Below are positions 34,547 through 46,475 of a stretch of 64,000 nucleotides of DNA, one piece after another. The first letter of the stretch is position 1. The number at the start of each line of letters is the position of its first letter. Both the position numbers and the translations under genes were made by a program. Below the pieces are notes generated by a model. The model saw only the letters and a list, made by a program, of their open reading frames with translations, made no database searches and had not been told where the DNA came from. The stretch comes from Sophora flavescens (taxonomy: Eukaryota; Streptophyta; Magnoliopsida; Fabales; Fabaceae), in assembly GCA_030762895.1 (NCBI GenBank), contig CM061062.1, forward strand, positions 287,490,397 to 287,554,396. Direction: 5' to 3'.

Positions 34547-36504
34547 TATTTTTACATAATTCCATTAGCTATGAAATCAATTTTAAGTTCATCCTATTTT
34601 GAGCATTATACATTAATAATACAGTGTATGCAAAGAAATTAACGCCCCAGATCAGATGGATTGGCCATCGTTCAGAGACACTAGACTCGGGATCAAGCTT
34701 TGAAGTGGATCGTGACAACCTTGCCCCAAAGTGTGGGAAATGCCAAGCTTTACCATGGGATGTATTTTTTATGGGGGCATGCAACAACAATATTCAAATC
34801 TTCTTACATTGGGACCATTGTCATGGAAGTTTTGTTCCAATGTCCATGTAAAGTCAGGACGTTTGCTAAGAGGTGATTAGACAAGTTGAATTAAATTGAC
34901 ATCGAGTATGCTTACTATAAGTAGCGAGATTTTCTGATGGATCTGTTAGTAGTAGTTTGTTTTACACGGCTCGAGTCACTTTTTGTCTCGGATCCGTGGA
35001 AGAGTACATTTGTTTCATCGTCTATGACTCAGGCTATCATTTGTGAAACCACTTTCTTCTTTAGGCCATTTTAAAAATTTAAAGTGTAAATCAACGGTGC
35101 CCAGTATGTTATCGAAAAACTGCTGAAGCAGTAATTGTCTTTCATTGTATGTCACTTGACATGGCCGTATACAATATACACAGTGGCATGTTCACGCATA
35201 TTCAAATGGAAACAAGCTGCTAACTCTTAGACGTGTAATAACCAAATTGGTGATATAAATGTTGAATAATAAGAATGGAACATTAATCGCTTTTTCAAGA
35301 ATATTACGATCACAGTATTAGTTGAAAACCTAAATTTAATTTTAATAATTGAATAAATGAAAATTTCTTCTTTTTCCACCAATGTTTGGATTCTAAACCC
35401 AATTATAGTTAATTAATTCTTCAAGATAGTAAACATGTTGAAAATTTTCAAAATTGATTTGGGCTCTTTTATTTAGTTTGACCCTCCAAACTTAATTTTA
35501 AAAAAAATTAACAAATTGAGTTGATAATGCTTATAAACTTCACTATGGATAAGTGTGTTTAAATGGATATCAGTGTTTCGAGGGAATAGTCTTTGGCTCC
35601 CGGTCAGAGGATACCCGGGTTCATCCAAAAAATATTTGTTTTATTACTTTTATCTAATAGAGATTTCTTTATCACTTTATCTTACATAATCATCACCCCT
35701 TAAACTTAGTTGATTTTATTGAACTTTTTATAATGAATTCACAATAATTAGCTAATTTTGCACCCGAAAGATTGGCTAATTTCCCTTATTCAATCATCAT
35801 CCAAAGGAATTTTATATGCTTAAACTATGATATTTAAATTATTTAGAAAATATTGAATAGTTAGAATAAACTAACCGATGCCCTCAAAAAAAAAAAAACT
35901 AACCGAAATTTGATATATCTAGATGATAGGCATTAATTCATAAAAAAAAAAAAAATGACAGGCATTAGTTTATCAAAAACATGAGTTACATAAACTCGTC
36001 CACCCATACCTAAATTTTCAGTTTTGTTTTCCTGTCCCCTCTAACTTTTATTTTTTTGTTTCCCCTATCTCCTATTTCTTGATGTCTTGTATCATTGACA
36101 GATAACATTAACATTATTATTTTTTTAATTGTCAAACTTAATTCTCTTAAACTTAATTCTCTTCTCTCTCTTCCATTATTTGAAAGAAAAATGTAACCGT
36201 AATCGTCGAAACAAACGGAAAGGGTCAACCTTGTGATATTTGCAAAAAAACAGCTTATAAAAGGTAAAACATAAACAACCCCTTATCAAAAATATCAATT
36301 ATAACAAACAGAACAGAACAGAACACAACAAACCTAAAGAGTTGAAATTGAAAGCCTCCTCCGTTTGTTACTTTGAAAACGTGGTGAATCTTGAATGGTC
36401 GTATCATATCATATGATATCATACCATACCCCTCTCGAAACGCAACCGAATATTCCCTTTCTATTCGATTCGCATCACACCACCCTGTGAAGAACTTTGA
36501 CACC
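34547..36504. other. Intergenic region between the PP2A and PPCK genes
   Basis: No gene recognised. Small frames at 34624-34851 lack motifs. The region is AT-rich, and the last several hundred bp should hold the PPCK promoter. A short palindromic CATATCATATGATATCATACC-like cluster is visible near 36405-36428. Confidence 0.5.
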
Positions 36505-36512
36505 TATAAATA
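36505..36512 (+). promoter_or_regulatory. TATA box of PPCK
   Basis: TATAAATA lies 160 bp before the start codon, which predicts transcription from about 36535-36540 and a leader of about 130 bp, rich in AAAC and AACAACAAC. Confidence 0.65.
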
Positions 36513-36671
36513 AAACTCTTCTACTGTAACTCGTTACCTTAACCAAAAGTCCAAAACCCAAACCCACGCATTCTCTTATAAAACCTTAAAAAGCACACAC
36601 AATCGTAAACTGAAACCAAACAAAGACAAAGCAACCCCACAAACAGAAAGTCAGAAACAGTAACAACAACA

Positions 36672-37895
36672 ATGTGCGAAGCTATGAACAACAAAGAATA
36701 CCAATTGTTGGAAGAAATCGGTCGTGGAAAATTCGGCACCGTGTTCCGCTGCTTCCACCCAATCTCCGATCAATTCTACGCCATCAAAATCATCCACAAA
36801 CACCTCTTAACCGATTCCACCGATCGCCAATGCCTCGAAAACGAGTCAAAATTCATGTCCTTTCTCTCACCACACCAAAACATCCTTCAAATCTTCCACG
36901 CTTTCGAAGACACAGATTCATTATCAATAATCACCGAGCTTTGCCAACCAAACACGACCCTCTTGGACCGCATAACCGATCATCCATTACCTGAACCTCA
37001 AGCAGCTTCAATCATGAAGCAGCTTCTAGAAGCTCTTTCTCATTGCCACAAACTTGGGATAGCGCATAGGGACATAAAACCAGAGAACCTCTTGTTTGAT
37101 TCGTGGGAAAACCTTAAAGTTTGCGACTTTGGTTCCGCGGAGTGGTTCGGTGAGGGAGGGTGCATGAGTGGTGTGGTGGGCACCCCTTATTACGTGGCAC
37201 CTGAGGTGTTGTTGGGAAGAGAGTACAATGAGAAGGTTGATGTTTGGAGTAGTGGGGTGATTATGTATATAATGCTGGGTGGGATTCCACCGTTTTATGG
37301 TGACTCTGCGACACAGATTTTTGAGGCTGTTGTCAGAGGTAATCTTAGGTTTCCTACCAATGTCTTTAGGTCTGTGTCGCCATCTGCTAAGGATCTCATG
37401 AGGAAGATGATTTGTAGGGATCCCTCTAGGAGAATTTCTGCAGAACAAGCCTTGAGTAAGTTTTTTACTAAACAAAAATTCAATGTTTATTATTGTTTTG
37501 GGCATGGAAATTTGTTTTTTTAAACACCCCAATTGATGGGACATTGTGTATATTGAGATATTTTAAATTTTAAACCAATAGACAAATTGTATATGAGGAT
37601 TCATTTTAAGGGTATTAACTCTAAATAGGATTGAGATCATCTACTTTAAGCAATTTTATTTTTGTTTATGGGGTTCGAGGAAACACAAAAGAAAGAAGGA
37701 GAGGGTACAAAATTGTATAAATAATACAATTTTTTGGGTATATGTGAATTTTGATATCAAATTTCAAGCTTTATATTATGGGGATTTCTAGCTTTCAATC
37801 TGATTTTTTTTCTTGTATTGATGTATTTTTTGCTCTATTTACTTGCAGGACACCCATGGATCTTGAGTGGAGGTATGACTGGTGGTCTAACTTAA
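36672..37895 (+). CDS. PPCK: Phosphoenolpyruvate carboxylase kinase (276 aa)
   Basis: Exon 1 is 36672-37455 and exon 2 is 37849-37895, joined across a 393-bp GT-AG intron to 276 codons. It is a minimal Ser/Thr kinase: Gly-rich loop GRGKFGTVF (17-25), ATP-binding Lys39 (AIK), catalytic HRDIKPEN with Asp134, DFG at 152-154, APE at 176-178. There is no calmodulin or EF-hand extension, which in the CDPK-related group marks PPCK. The N-terminus MCEA and C-terminus HPWI...GGLT, and the single intron near the 3' end, also fit. The enzyme phosphorylates an N-terminal Ser of cytosolic PEPC and lowers malate inhibition; in this family control is mostly at transcript level with rapid protein turnover. 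If the intron is kept, the frame reads 22 other codons and stops at 37523. The ATG follows AACAACAACA, a good plant context. Confidence 0.95.
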
Positions 37896-38551
37896 AAGAT
37901 GGAGGAGTGGTTCAAGCAATTTTAGCACCAAGTATCCAATTTTGTTCATAAAATGCAGAAAAGATTCCTCAGATGGTTCCCGAAGCTCTCTTTTTCCTGC
38001 TTGTAGTTGTAGATGAAGGAGTTTATGGTTTTAAAGTAGACTCTATCAGTAATTTTTGTTTGTTCTTTTTTACGGAGCCTTTGTGATGTATAGAGGTTTA
38101 AAGAATTTCAGATTGTATACATTTTGATAGGGTTTAAGAAAATAAGATAATAAGAATCATGTTTTTCTTTTCCTTCTCTGTGTTTTTTTTGGCCATGTAA
38201 AAAACCATTTAGTTGTTTATCTAACTCCTGTAAATAAAACTACCATATTACCCACCTGTGCGAGGGAGATAGTAAAAAAACCAGAATATTATACACATGA
38301 AAATTAAAGTAATTTTCAGAGGCTAAAATACATTTTGATCTGTAATCTATGTTTAATTAGGTTTGAAGATGATTCTTTAACCAATGAATATTATGTTTTG
38401 GTCTTCTAACTTCAAAAGGATGGATCAGGGTTCCCTCGGCAGACCCTTGCCTCCCGCCCCTCTTGCCTCTCTATCTCTCTTAACTCTATTCTCTATCTTC
38501 ATTGTTTATCTATATCTATCTCCATTTATCCATATCTATCTCCATTATCTT
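37896..38551 (+). other. PPCK 3' untranslated region and spacer
   Basis: The 3' UTR probably ends between 38150 and 38240, where AATAAGATAATAAGAAT and GTAAATAAAACT could serve as poly(A) signals. The rest is non-coding with a (TATC)-rich stretch at 38500-38550. Confidence 0.5.
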
Positions 38552-39279
38552 TAGGGGTGTTCATCAACCGAAAACCGAAAAAACCGTAATTTTTTATTGG
38601 ATTGGATTGGATTTTGGATTCTATAATGAAATCCAATCCAATCCAATCTAAACCGATCTATTATATACATATACTATTATTTTTGAAATTATAGTATTAC
38701 TCATACTTAAACATTATTCTTGATACTTTTATATCCCTCATTCTCTTTAATATTTTTGTTGGAATGACATATATAAGACTATTTAGAATAAATATTAATG
38801 TCTTGAAGTTATATTTTACTAAAAGTTTTGGTGCATAGCATATATATATTTGATTGAGTAATCATGAAAAATACGAAAACAATTTAGTAAATTTGAAAAA
38901 TAATTAGCTACAATTTATTTGTAGCCGATTCAAGGAAAAAAAATAGGATAAGTAGGAGTAGATATAGAGAATTAATATAGAAGAACGTGTTAAAAAATAT
39001 CAATAATTTTTTTCTTCTCAAACTCCCAAATTAAAATGAAGATTATCTTTTATCCACTATTAAATAAGTAGAAAGGACACCTGATGTTAAAAAAAAAAAT
39101 AAAGCATGACAAAAACCGAATTATCCAATCCAACCCAACCCGCATTTGATTGGATTGGATCGGATCATATTTTTTTAAGGAAGCAAACCGATCCAATCCA
39201 AACCGCACGATGTTTTTATCATTGGATCGGATGACTTTTTAGCTCAAAACCGATCCAATCCAATCCGCGAACACCCCTA
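38552..39279 (-). mobile_element. hAT-type MITE, copy 2 of an inverted pair
   Basis: Perfect terminal inverted repeat TAGGGGTGTTC...GAACACCCCTA, flanked by a perfect 8-bp duplication ATTATCTT (38544-38551 and 39280-39287). The interior matches 23437-24258 in reverse orientation over nearly its whole length. The intact ends and duplication suggest a younger insertion than copy 1. Confidence 0.9.
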
Positions 39280-39367
39280 ATTATCTTTATTCCCCCTCTC
39301 TATTTTTCTGTTGGAGGGGATGGAGGGCCGGAGGCTATCCAAATTCCAAAAGGATACATCATAAATC

Positions 39368-39676
39368 ATACTATTCCGGACTCAATTATAAGCAAAAAAG
39401 TACCTATATTTTATGGACTCAAATATAAACAAAATTCAATCAATTCAACTATATTTAATGCTTGTGTTAAAAAAATCAACACAATTGACCAATCCAATCA
39501 ATTCTCCTTTTATTTTTCCAAGAGCATTACACACTCCCGAGACAATTAAAGGATAGTTTAGTAATTGTAACTCATTTTTTTTACATAAATCAAGATAATT
39601 AAACTAAATTAACTAACTTTCTTAATAAGTGTGAAATTAGTTAATTTTGTTTATAATTGAGTTCGGATGGAGTGTT
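39368..39676. mobile_element. Stowaway-like MITE
   Basis: Ends TACTATTCCGGACTCAATTA and TAATTGAGTTCGGATGGAGT are imperfect inverted repeats bordered by TA. Inner AAGCAAAAAA and TTTTGTTTAT continue the pairing. Confidence 0.6.
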
Positions 39677-39799
39677 ATTCCTCGATATAGATTCTATCAT
39701 AATAGTTAAATTCCCATAGCCTTTTCCCCTGCCACCACTTCATAACCCCACCCTCCCTCACCATTTTTCTTCAAAGTTGGTGCCCCTCAGTTTTTTTTT

Positions 39800-40775
39800 C
39801 TAAGTGTTGGCTCGAATCGGGTTAGGTCAGATTTGATGGGATTTTGGACCCAACCCAATCAATATAGATCGAGTTGAGTTGAGTTGGGTTTTAAAAAAAT
39901 GAAAACCAAATTGATGGTTAGGTTGAGTCAAATCCTCGGGTTCAACTAAAAAACATATAAAATAAAAAAACAAAAAAAATGGTCCAGAAGGTCTAAGCTT
40001 TGGCTTGATGCATCAGCTTGATAAAATAAAACTATTCTCATAACAGTAACGCCACAATGCCAACAACAACTTAAAACCTTGCATGGTATCAAACAACCAT
40101 ATGATGCAAATGAAATTTATCCTAGAACGAGCAACTTATGGGGAAAAAAAATCGAAAATGAAAATGGTACGAGTTAAAATGTTAAATTTATTATCTGGTT
40201 TCAAGAAAAAAAATGAACAAAGAGAGAAGAACAAAATTACAGGCTATAAAGAAAGAGGAAGTGGGGGAAATGGAAGGGAAAAAGAAAGAGGGAGGAAGTG
40301 GGGAAAAGGAGAGAAGGAAAAATAGGAGAGATTTGGGGTTAGAGATAAGGGTTTCCTAGAAGAAGAGGGGCGCCACTGGTTCATGGTAAGGGTGGAACGT
40401 CATTGTTACTGGTTGGAGAGAACCGAGTTACCAATGCTGATGCCTAGTCGACGGTCGGAGAAACAGACTTGCAATGAGGAATGGATATTGGATCAAGTGA
40501 GATTGTGTGAAAAACGATAGGAAAAGTGTGACTTGAAACTTGAGAACGTGAACAAAGTGTGAAATGACAGAGAATAAAGGTAAAAAAATGATGCAACAAA
40601 GTTTAGTTAGGTTGGGCCGGGTTGCTTGGGTTAGTTAAAGTGCAACCCGATTCCCGACCCAAATCTCTAGGTTTTTAGCCTTTAAAATCGGCCCGACCCT
40701 ACCACCCGAGTCAACCAATATTTTCAGGGTTGGGTCGTGTTGATCGGGTCATCGGTTGACCCGGACCTATGTCCA
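39800..40775. repeat. Probable dispersed repeat with GGGTTGGGTC-type ends
   Basis: Both ends consist of clustered CGGGTT, ACCCAACCCAA and GACCCG motifs around a purine-rich centre (40150-40330), the build of hAT-like non-autonomous elements. The termini and target duplication were not identified. The reading frame at 40083-40325 is low-complexity Lys/Glu/Gly. Confidence 0.35.
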
Positions 40776-40819
40776 ATTATCCTTCTTTCCCCACCTTTTT
40801 GCTTATCGCTCACATATAA

Positions 40820-42493
40820 TGTTAAGTCTCTACATGTCTGATGTGCATTTGCCCTAAGTTTTGATGAAAACTAAACATTTATCAATGATTTAATTGGACT
40901 TCATATTGGTTGCTGACCTGCCTACTTAGCGTGCAGATTATTACCTTAAGTATATCTATAACATGTCTGCCCTAAAAAGTAACTTGAACATCGATCTTTG
41001 GAGATCACCTGTCTTATGAGTAAAAATCAACTTGTCTGCTGACTGGATTGTTGACTTTCTGTCAACTAGTCTAAAGGAGCTCTCACTCGTCTGTGGTTCC
41101 TCGATAAAGAACACGCAAGGACAGAGGAACTTTTAGGACCTGTCCCCTCAAGCAGAAGTTATTGATGCTCCCTCTCACAATAATCAAGAAAGTCAGAAGC
41201 TCAAACACTCAAAGCAACCAAGGAACTCAGAAAAGGAGTGCTTCTAATATGCTTTATTCCTTAGTACAACTGGGAGTTACACGAAAAGGGAAATGTGCTC
41301 TGTAAAGTACAAAAGCAACCCGCACAACTCTGATTTGGCTGCTGCACAAAGCATAAATTACTGTCCATCCCTGTTAGAGTACAACCAACGTTCCTAAGCA
41401 TTAAATGGTTTCCCAGAACGACTCTATTGCATTTAGGGTGCGTTTGGGAAAACAACTTAATTAAGAGCTTATCACATAAGACCTTATCGCATGAGAGCTT
41501 ATGCCATAAGCGCTTAAAGAAAGAAAAAGAAAGAAAGGGGCATGAGAGGATTCAAATAGTGAAAAACACGGAGAGGGTGTTTAGTGCATAAGCTCTTATG
41601 ATAATTCCATAAGCTTCTCACAGTGACTTATGAAAATAAGTCAAAAACTCCTTATGGGATGACATAAGTTATTTTTATAAGCTCTGTCAAACACACTGCA
41701 TAAGAGCTTATGTCATCAGATAAATCAAAAGGAGCTTAAATAAGCTCTTCCAAACGCCACTTTAATGGAGTTCAGCTCAAAGTCAAAATCTGAAGGAATG
41801 TCTCTAACAGATTTAATATGATTGAAGCCTATAAATGTAGAAGTCAATGAAGATGAAGGGAGAGAACACACAGCATTAAAGAGCCATTATTCTGCGCATT
41901 TATTACTTCATTATTTCAATCTGTATTCTTCAATCATTTGAAGTTAGTATGCAGTCTTTCTAACCTTCACATTTAATTCACTCTTCTAAGTATTAGTGAA
42001 AGACTTGCAAATTTTATTTATTACAATCTTCTCTCAAACAAACTTTAGTGAGTCTGAAGAGGCTAGGTGAGCAAACAATACTTGTCTTGGAGCCTGAAGA
42101 GGGTAGGTGTGCAAAGAATATTTGGAGTCCGTAACCTGATCAGTTATAGTGAAAGAAACTTGGTGCTGCCAAGGACTGGACGTAGCCCTAGTTGTTAAGG
42201 GGTGAACTAGGATAAACAGTTGTGTCTATCTCTCTATCCTTAACTCTTTAGTTGCTTTGATTATATTATATGTTTACTAACTAAAGGGGATTAAGTGTAA
42301 ATATCAAACAAGATGTTAATCTTGCATGAGTGTGTGTTTTTCTGTTGAAAACCAATTAGACAAGTCACTTGTCTGTACTTTGTGAAAACACTTGTCTGTC
42401 CCTAACTCCCGTGTGCGAAAAATTTACAACTTTCTTTTAAAGTCTGATAAACACAATTCAACCCCCTTCTCGTATTTATAGTTGTCTATTTCA
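40820..42493 (+). mobile_element. Copia-type (SIRE-like) LTR, probably solo, with a MITE inside
   Basis: No coding sequence. Recognisable LTR landmarks in order: TTTTGATGAAAACTAA near the left end, a CTATAAATG promoter at about 41830, CTGGACGTAGCCCTAGTTG near 42176, and CACAATTCAACCCCCTTCT near 42451, typical of the end of SIRE-type LTRs. The limits are approximate; flanks TATAA and TATAC match in 4 of 5. A 326-bp MITE splits it at 41436. No primer site or gag follows, so it is read as a solo LTR. Confidence 0.5.
41436..41761. mobile_element. PIF/Harbinger-type MITE inside the copia LTR
   Basis: Starts GGGTGCGTTTGGGAAAA and ends CTTCCAAACGCCACT, imperfect inverted repeats, flanked by TTA on both sides. 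The interior is built of repeated AAGAGCTTATG and CATAAGCTCTTAT motifs. Confidence 0.7.
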
Positions 42494-43526
42494 TATACAT
42501 ATACCCTTTATTCTTTTCTTTTCATATAAAAAGTGATTTTTATCATCTATCAAAGTGGATTATTTCTTACTTATTTCCCTCGATCAATTTGAAAAATTCA
42601 TATTCCGGAAACTCAATTAGAATTTCACTATTGCTTCCTGTAAACAATTTTTTTTATAGGTAAATATTAGTAATTAGTGTGTTATATTAGTGGAGGAGTT
42701 GAATCCATGACCTCTTCATTACTCCAAATCCTATATCTCTCCCCCCAAACTAACCATCCACCTTATAATTCCGCCTTCTGTAAACAATATTTATGCAAAG
42801 TTTTTGTTTCAAATATTTTGTAACTAAAGCAATTATTATTATCTTTTGACTGAACTAAAGCAATTACTTATATCTTATTATTGTTGTAGATTTAAGCTAA
42901 AAAATTTCAAATAATATAAGGATCTACGAATTAATTTAACCTTTGTTGAATTAGTCTCACACTGACACACTCAAATAATGTAAAAAAGCTTGTTTAGACT
43001 CAAACATGAAAATATACACAAAAGGATTATCTATTCTTTATATGAGTTAATGAAACATTTTAAATGAGCGTGTTAATTACCGCCTACTATACTCGTGCAT
43101 CCTTACTTATTAAAGTGTTTATCGCAACTTTGAACTTAAGAGACAGTTTTCTAGCAGACATATATGAACATTGAGTTAGCACAAAGGACAAAGTCAACAA
43201 GAAAAAACAGAATAAGATAAAAGCACAATACATCAATACTTAAATATTCATATATCTATTTTTTTCATTAGTTTATACTGATTAATTAGGTTCAAGTTTA
43301 TTAGTTAATAAACTAATAATCTTATTATAACATAACAATCAATTTAATTCATTAACTGAACAATACATGTATAAAAATGGGTATTTATTATAAGAGTTTT
43401 TTTTTTTTTGTAATTTCATATGATATAGAATTTGTAATTTGCATTGAAATTTAACTAGTTCTTGTGTTCATGACTTTGCTTCACCCTTAATCAAGGATAC
43501 AATTTTAAAAGTATCTAAAAGTTCTA
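42494..43526. other. AT-rich intergenic DNA
   Basis: No gene. At 42660-42775 a stretch with TTGAATCCATGACC followed by a pyrimidine-rich part resembles a tRNA-derived SINE in reverse, but box A and ends are not visible. Confidence 0.4.
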
Positions 43527-43540
43527 TTTGTATATTCACT

Positions 43541-43736
43541 TATTTTTTTGGTCCGAGCATCTTTGACCCCTATCCCGATGTCCACGGTCTTTGCTCCTGA
43601 ATAATCCGGGGTTCGGCCGGGAGATAAGTAAAGTCTGTCCAAAAGTTGTTGCTGTCAAGGATCGAACTCGTGCAAAGCACAAACCATTCATTCTCAACAG
43701 CAACACGTTAACTACTTATGCCCATATCCTTTAGTT
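43541..43736 (-). mobile_element. tRNA-derived SINE with 14-bp target duplication
   Basis: Flanked by the perfect direct repeat TTTGTATATTCACT (43527-43540 and 43737-43750). On the minus strand the 196-bp unit carries a box A-like TGGGCATAAGTAG (43711-43723), a box B GAGTTCGATCC (43659-43669), a GC-rich body and a short A-rich 3' tail (AAAAAAATA). Head, tail and duplication are all present, so it is full length. Which tRNA it came from is not clear. Confidence 0.85.
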
Positions 43737-43750
43737 TTTGTATATTCACT

Positions 43751-44094
43751 ATAGTGTTCAATAAGCCTAGTAATTGGTAAGAGGTCACGGATCTGAACCT
43801 CAACTATATTATATGTTTCGAAAAAAATCCTCAACTATATATGCAAGTTTTTTAAGATCTCATATCTTAAGAAATATTCTTATTTTTTCTTTTTTTACCT
43901 CAAGGGTATTCTTTATCCGATGGTCAGAAGTTAATCTATCTTGAGGCATGGAGATCATTAAAATGAGTTTTATCTCTCCCAACAAAATCTTTTATATACA
44001 CATAACATTAGTTGAACCTCTAACATTATGTTTAATGAATCCAATTATCTACTAACTAATCACATATATACTCTTTCAAGCCATATTTACATTT
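43751..44094. other. Intergenic DNA
   Basis: Non-coding and AT-rich; nothing recognised. Confidence 0.5.
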
Positions 44095-44540
44095 TTTTTT
44101 GACAAAAAACAATTTTTTTTATTAAAAAAGATATTCATTCATTCATTCATTTAAATTGGTAAAATACATCGAAAGCAACACAAATTCAACATCGCTAAAA
44201 ATCGAAAAGGATGAATCTGTGAACAAACTCACAGCATCCAGGTTAATAGCATAACACGACAAAATACCTACAAATGTGACAAAACCAAAGTGACCGGAAT
44301 ACTCATGCCTCCGGATCTGTAACGTTGATGCCCAAGTCTTGATTGAATCTGTAATGGATCGAAGCTGATCTGTCAATCTGAACCAAACGAACACCGCAAC
44401 AAGATGAGAAACCAAACGACTCCGCAACAAGACGATGAACAAAACATCACCGCACGCAGAAGACGAAAACACGAAAAAACACGAAAGAAAAACCAGATCT
44501 ATGTTAAAAACCACTTATTTAGATAAAAAAAAGAGGAAAA
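44095..44540 (-). mobile_element. Retroposon tail, copy C of three
   Basis: Same unit as the copies at 16.4 and 18.6 kb and in the same orientation. It shows the longest A-rich tail (T-runs at 44092-44128 with repeated CATT). An internal minus-strand frame shares the peptide QIRRH with copy A, which may reflect a coding past or simple DNA similarity. Confidence 0.55.
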
Positions 44541-45950
44541 AAAAAACAATGTAGAGGGGTGATTCTAAACCAAAAAAATGGCCCAAAACCATCCTTCCGA
44601 AGGATGAGGAAAAAGGCAAAGAATAATAAAGGGAAGGTTGAGAGAGAGAGGCGGCTAGGGTGTGTTTTTTATTTTTGTTAGAAAGCCATATATAGTTATA
44701 CATAGACTATAGTTATATACTGCACGGTACAAGTATATATATACTTTTTAAAATAAAAAAAAATTGGAAAGCAAACGCAGAAGCAAAACCAGAGCACTTA
44801 TGTTTAGGTCTCAAATGATGTAATATTTTATTTATTAATATTATAATTATTAATTTTTATATATCTTAACCAAAACTTAGAAAATTTTCCAATATATATG
44901 GAGTTATGACTGCCTCTCTTAATACCAAAGTAACTCTGCCCTTAAGCAAACGAGACAATAATTTAAGAATAAAAAAAAATAGAGGATATTGTTAATTAGT
45001 GTCACTAAAATATTTGTTAAGAAACCAAAAAGAGATAAATTTATGTTGAAAAACTAAATACAATACTTATCAATATATGAATATACAATTTTTAATACAA
45101 AATTATCAATTTTTTTTTATTTCTCAAGTTATCATTTGCCGAAATGATCGAATGGGGATGCCCTACTGAAGGACCCTCCTCGCGGGACCCTTATTGCACC
45201 TTAATTGGGGATTCTGTCATGGTTTTATTTTTTTTGGTAAAATGTCATGGCTTTCCTTACCCTTGGTTTTCCGCTGCTAGAAACAGAAATTATAGTTCGA
45301 TAAATAAATAGTTTATATTATAAGTTTAAAGAAATGATAAATAAATTAATAGCTTTTTTTTTTTACAATAAATAAATAAATTAATAGTGACGGAGAGAAG
45401 CACGTCTACTTAAGAGGTTTTGGCTTATTCAAGTCATGTGATAAGTTCCTTGTCATTTCTTTTCAGGAATATTCTTTCCACTAAAACAATTTATTTGTTT
45501 TCTTCTGTTTCTTTATTTGACCATAGAAAATGAATACTAGTTTTTCAGCGCTTCAGACCTCAGATCTCTTACTCATACTATGGAAATTCTGACTTTCTTC
45601 TCAGACATAAGCTTTTTTATATAATAAAATATGTAATAAATTATTTTTGTTATCATATTTTCTATTCCATGTAAATGAAGGTATAATTCTTCTTATTTTA
45701 CTCCTTCAACGATATGAGTTTTTTTTAGGTCAAAATTGATTATCGTTTATGTGTATGACCTTCAAATTTAATAATGAAAACTTTGGTCATGCATGATGCA
45801 CATCCGGTCAACCTTCCTAGTTCATATTCCACAGAGACTCAATGAACGAAAAAATATTAGTAAATTTATATAAAAACAAGGAAAAGGAAAAAATGAAGAG
45901 AATATTTTGTTTGATTTAAGGAAAGAACTATGCTATTTTATATAAATATA
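44541..45950. other. AT-rich intergenic DNA
   Basis: No gene recognised in 1.4 kb. Reading frames are short and low-complexity. Near 45140-45210 a moderately GC-rich phrase (GGACCCTCCTCGCGGGACCC) stands out but has no partner in the window. Confidence 0.5.
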
Positions 45951-46132
45951 TATTTAATTGGCATGTACTGACGTTATAAAGATTTTTTACACCGTCGACC
46001 AATTAGAAATTAACACATCATTAAAAATGTTTGATCTTTATATCAACTACTTTAAAAGTCAATTATACTAAGATTTTTGATTAGCTGACAGTGTAAAATT
46101 TTTTACACTTACAATACATAACAATTAAACTC
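45951..46132. mobile_element. Small MITE, copy 2 of two
   Basis: Ends TTTAATTGGCATG and AACAATTAAACTC correspond to the termini of the MITE at 19089-19271, and the inner TTTTTTACAC...GTGTAAAA pair is kept. The two copies are diverged. Confidence 0.6.
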
Positions 46133-46189
46133 TATTACTATATATAATATAAACATACACAAGGATGCTGCTTTGCATTTTTTTTTATA

Positions 46190-46475
46190 TTATAACCCTT
46201 ACAATTCGTACGCTACTTGAGGATGAAAATTCATACATCAACGTCGTAGATTGTTGCGTGAATTCAGAAGATTTTATTTTTAAAAAAAAATTGTTAAATA
46301 GAGTAAATCGAAAGCATTTATTATTTTATACGAAAGGAATTCACCCTTGCATAAGGTTAAAGATAGCGGAGCTATACGATGAACCCTTATAATTCATATG
46401 ACACTTGAGGACGAAAAATCATACATCAACGTCATAGATTGTTGCGTGAACCTAAAAGGAGATTTTTTATTTGAA
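46190..46475. repeat. Diverged duplication with about 193-bp spacing
   Basis: A block of about 85 bp containing CATACATCAACGTC(G/A)TAGA and TTGTTGCGTGAA occurs at about 46194 and 46387. The short reading frame across the first copy has no known motif. Confidence 0.7.

Noticed and set aside
35590..35630. GGATACCCGGGTTCATCC, box B-like
   Set aside because: No matching box A, no tRNA fold and no flank duplication, so neither tRNA nor SINE can be supported.
40083..40325. 80-aa Lys/Glu/Gly-rich frame
   Set aside because: Purine-rich low-complexity DNA within a probable repeat.
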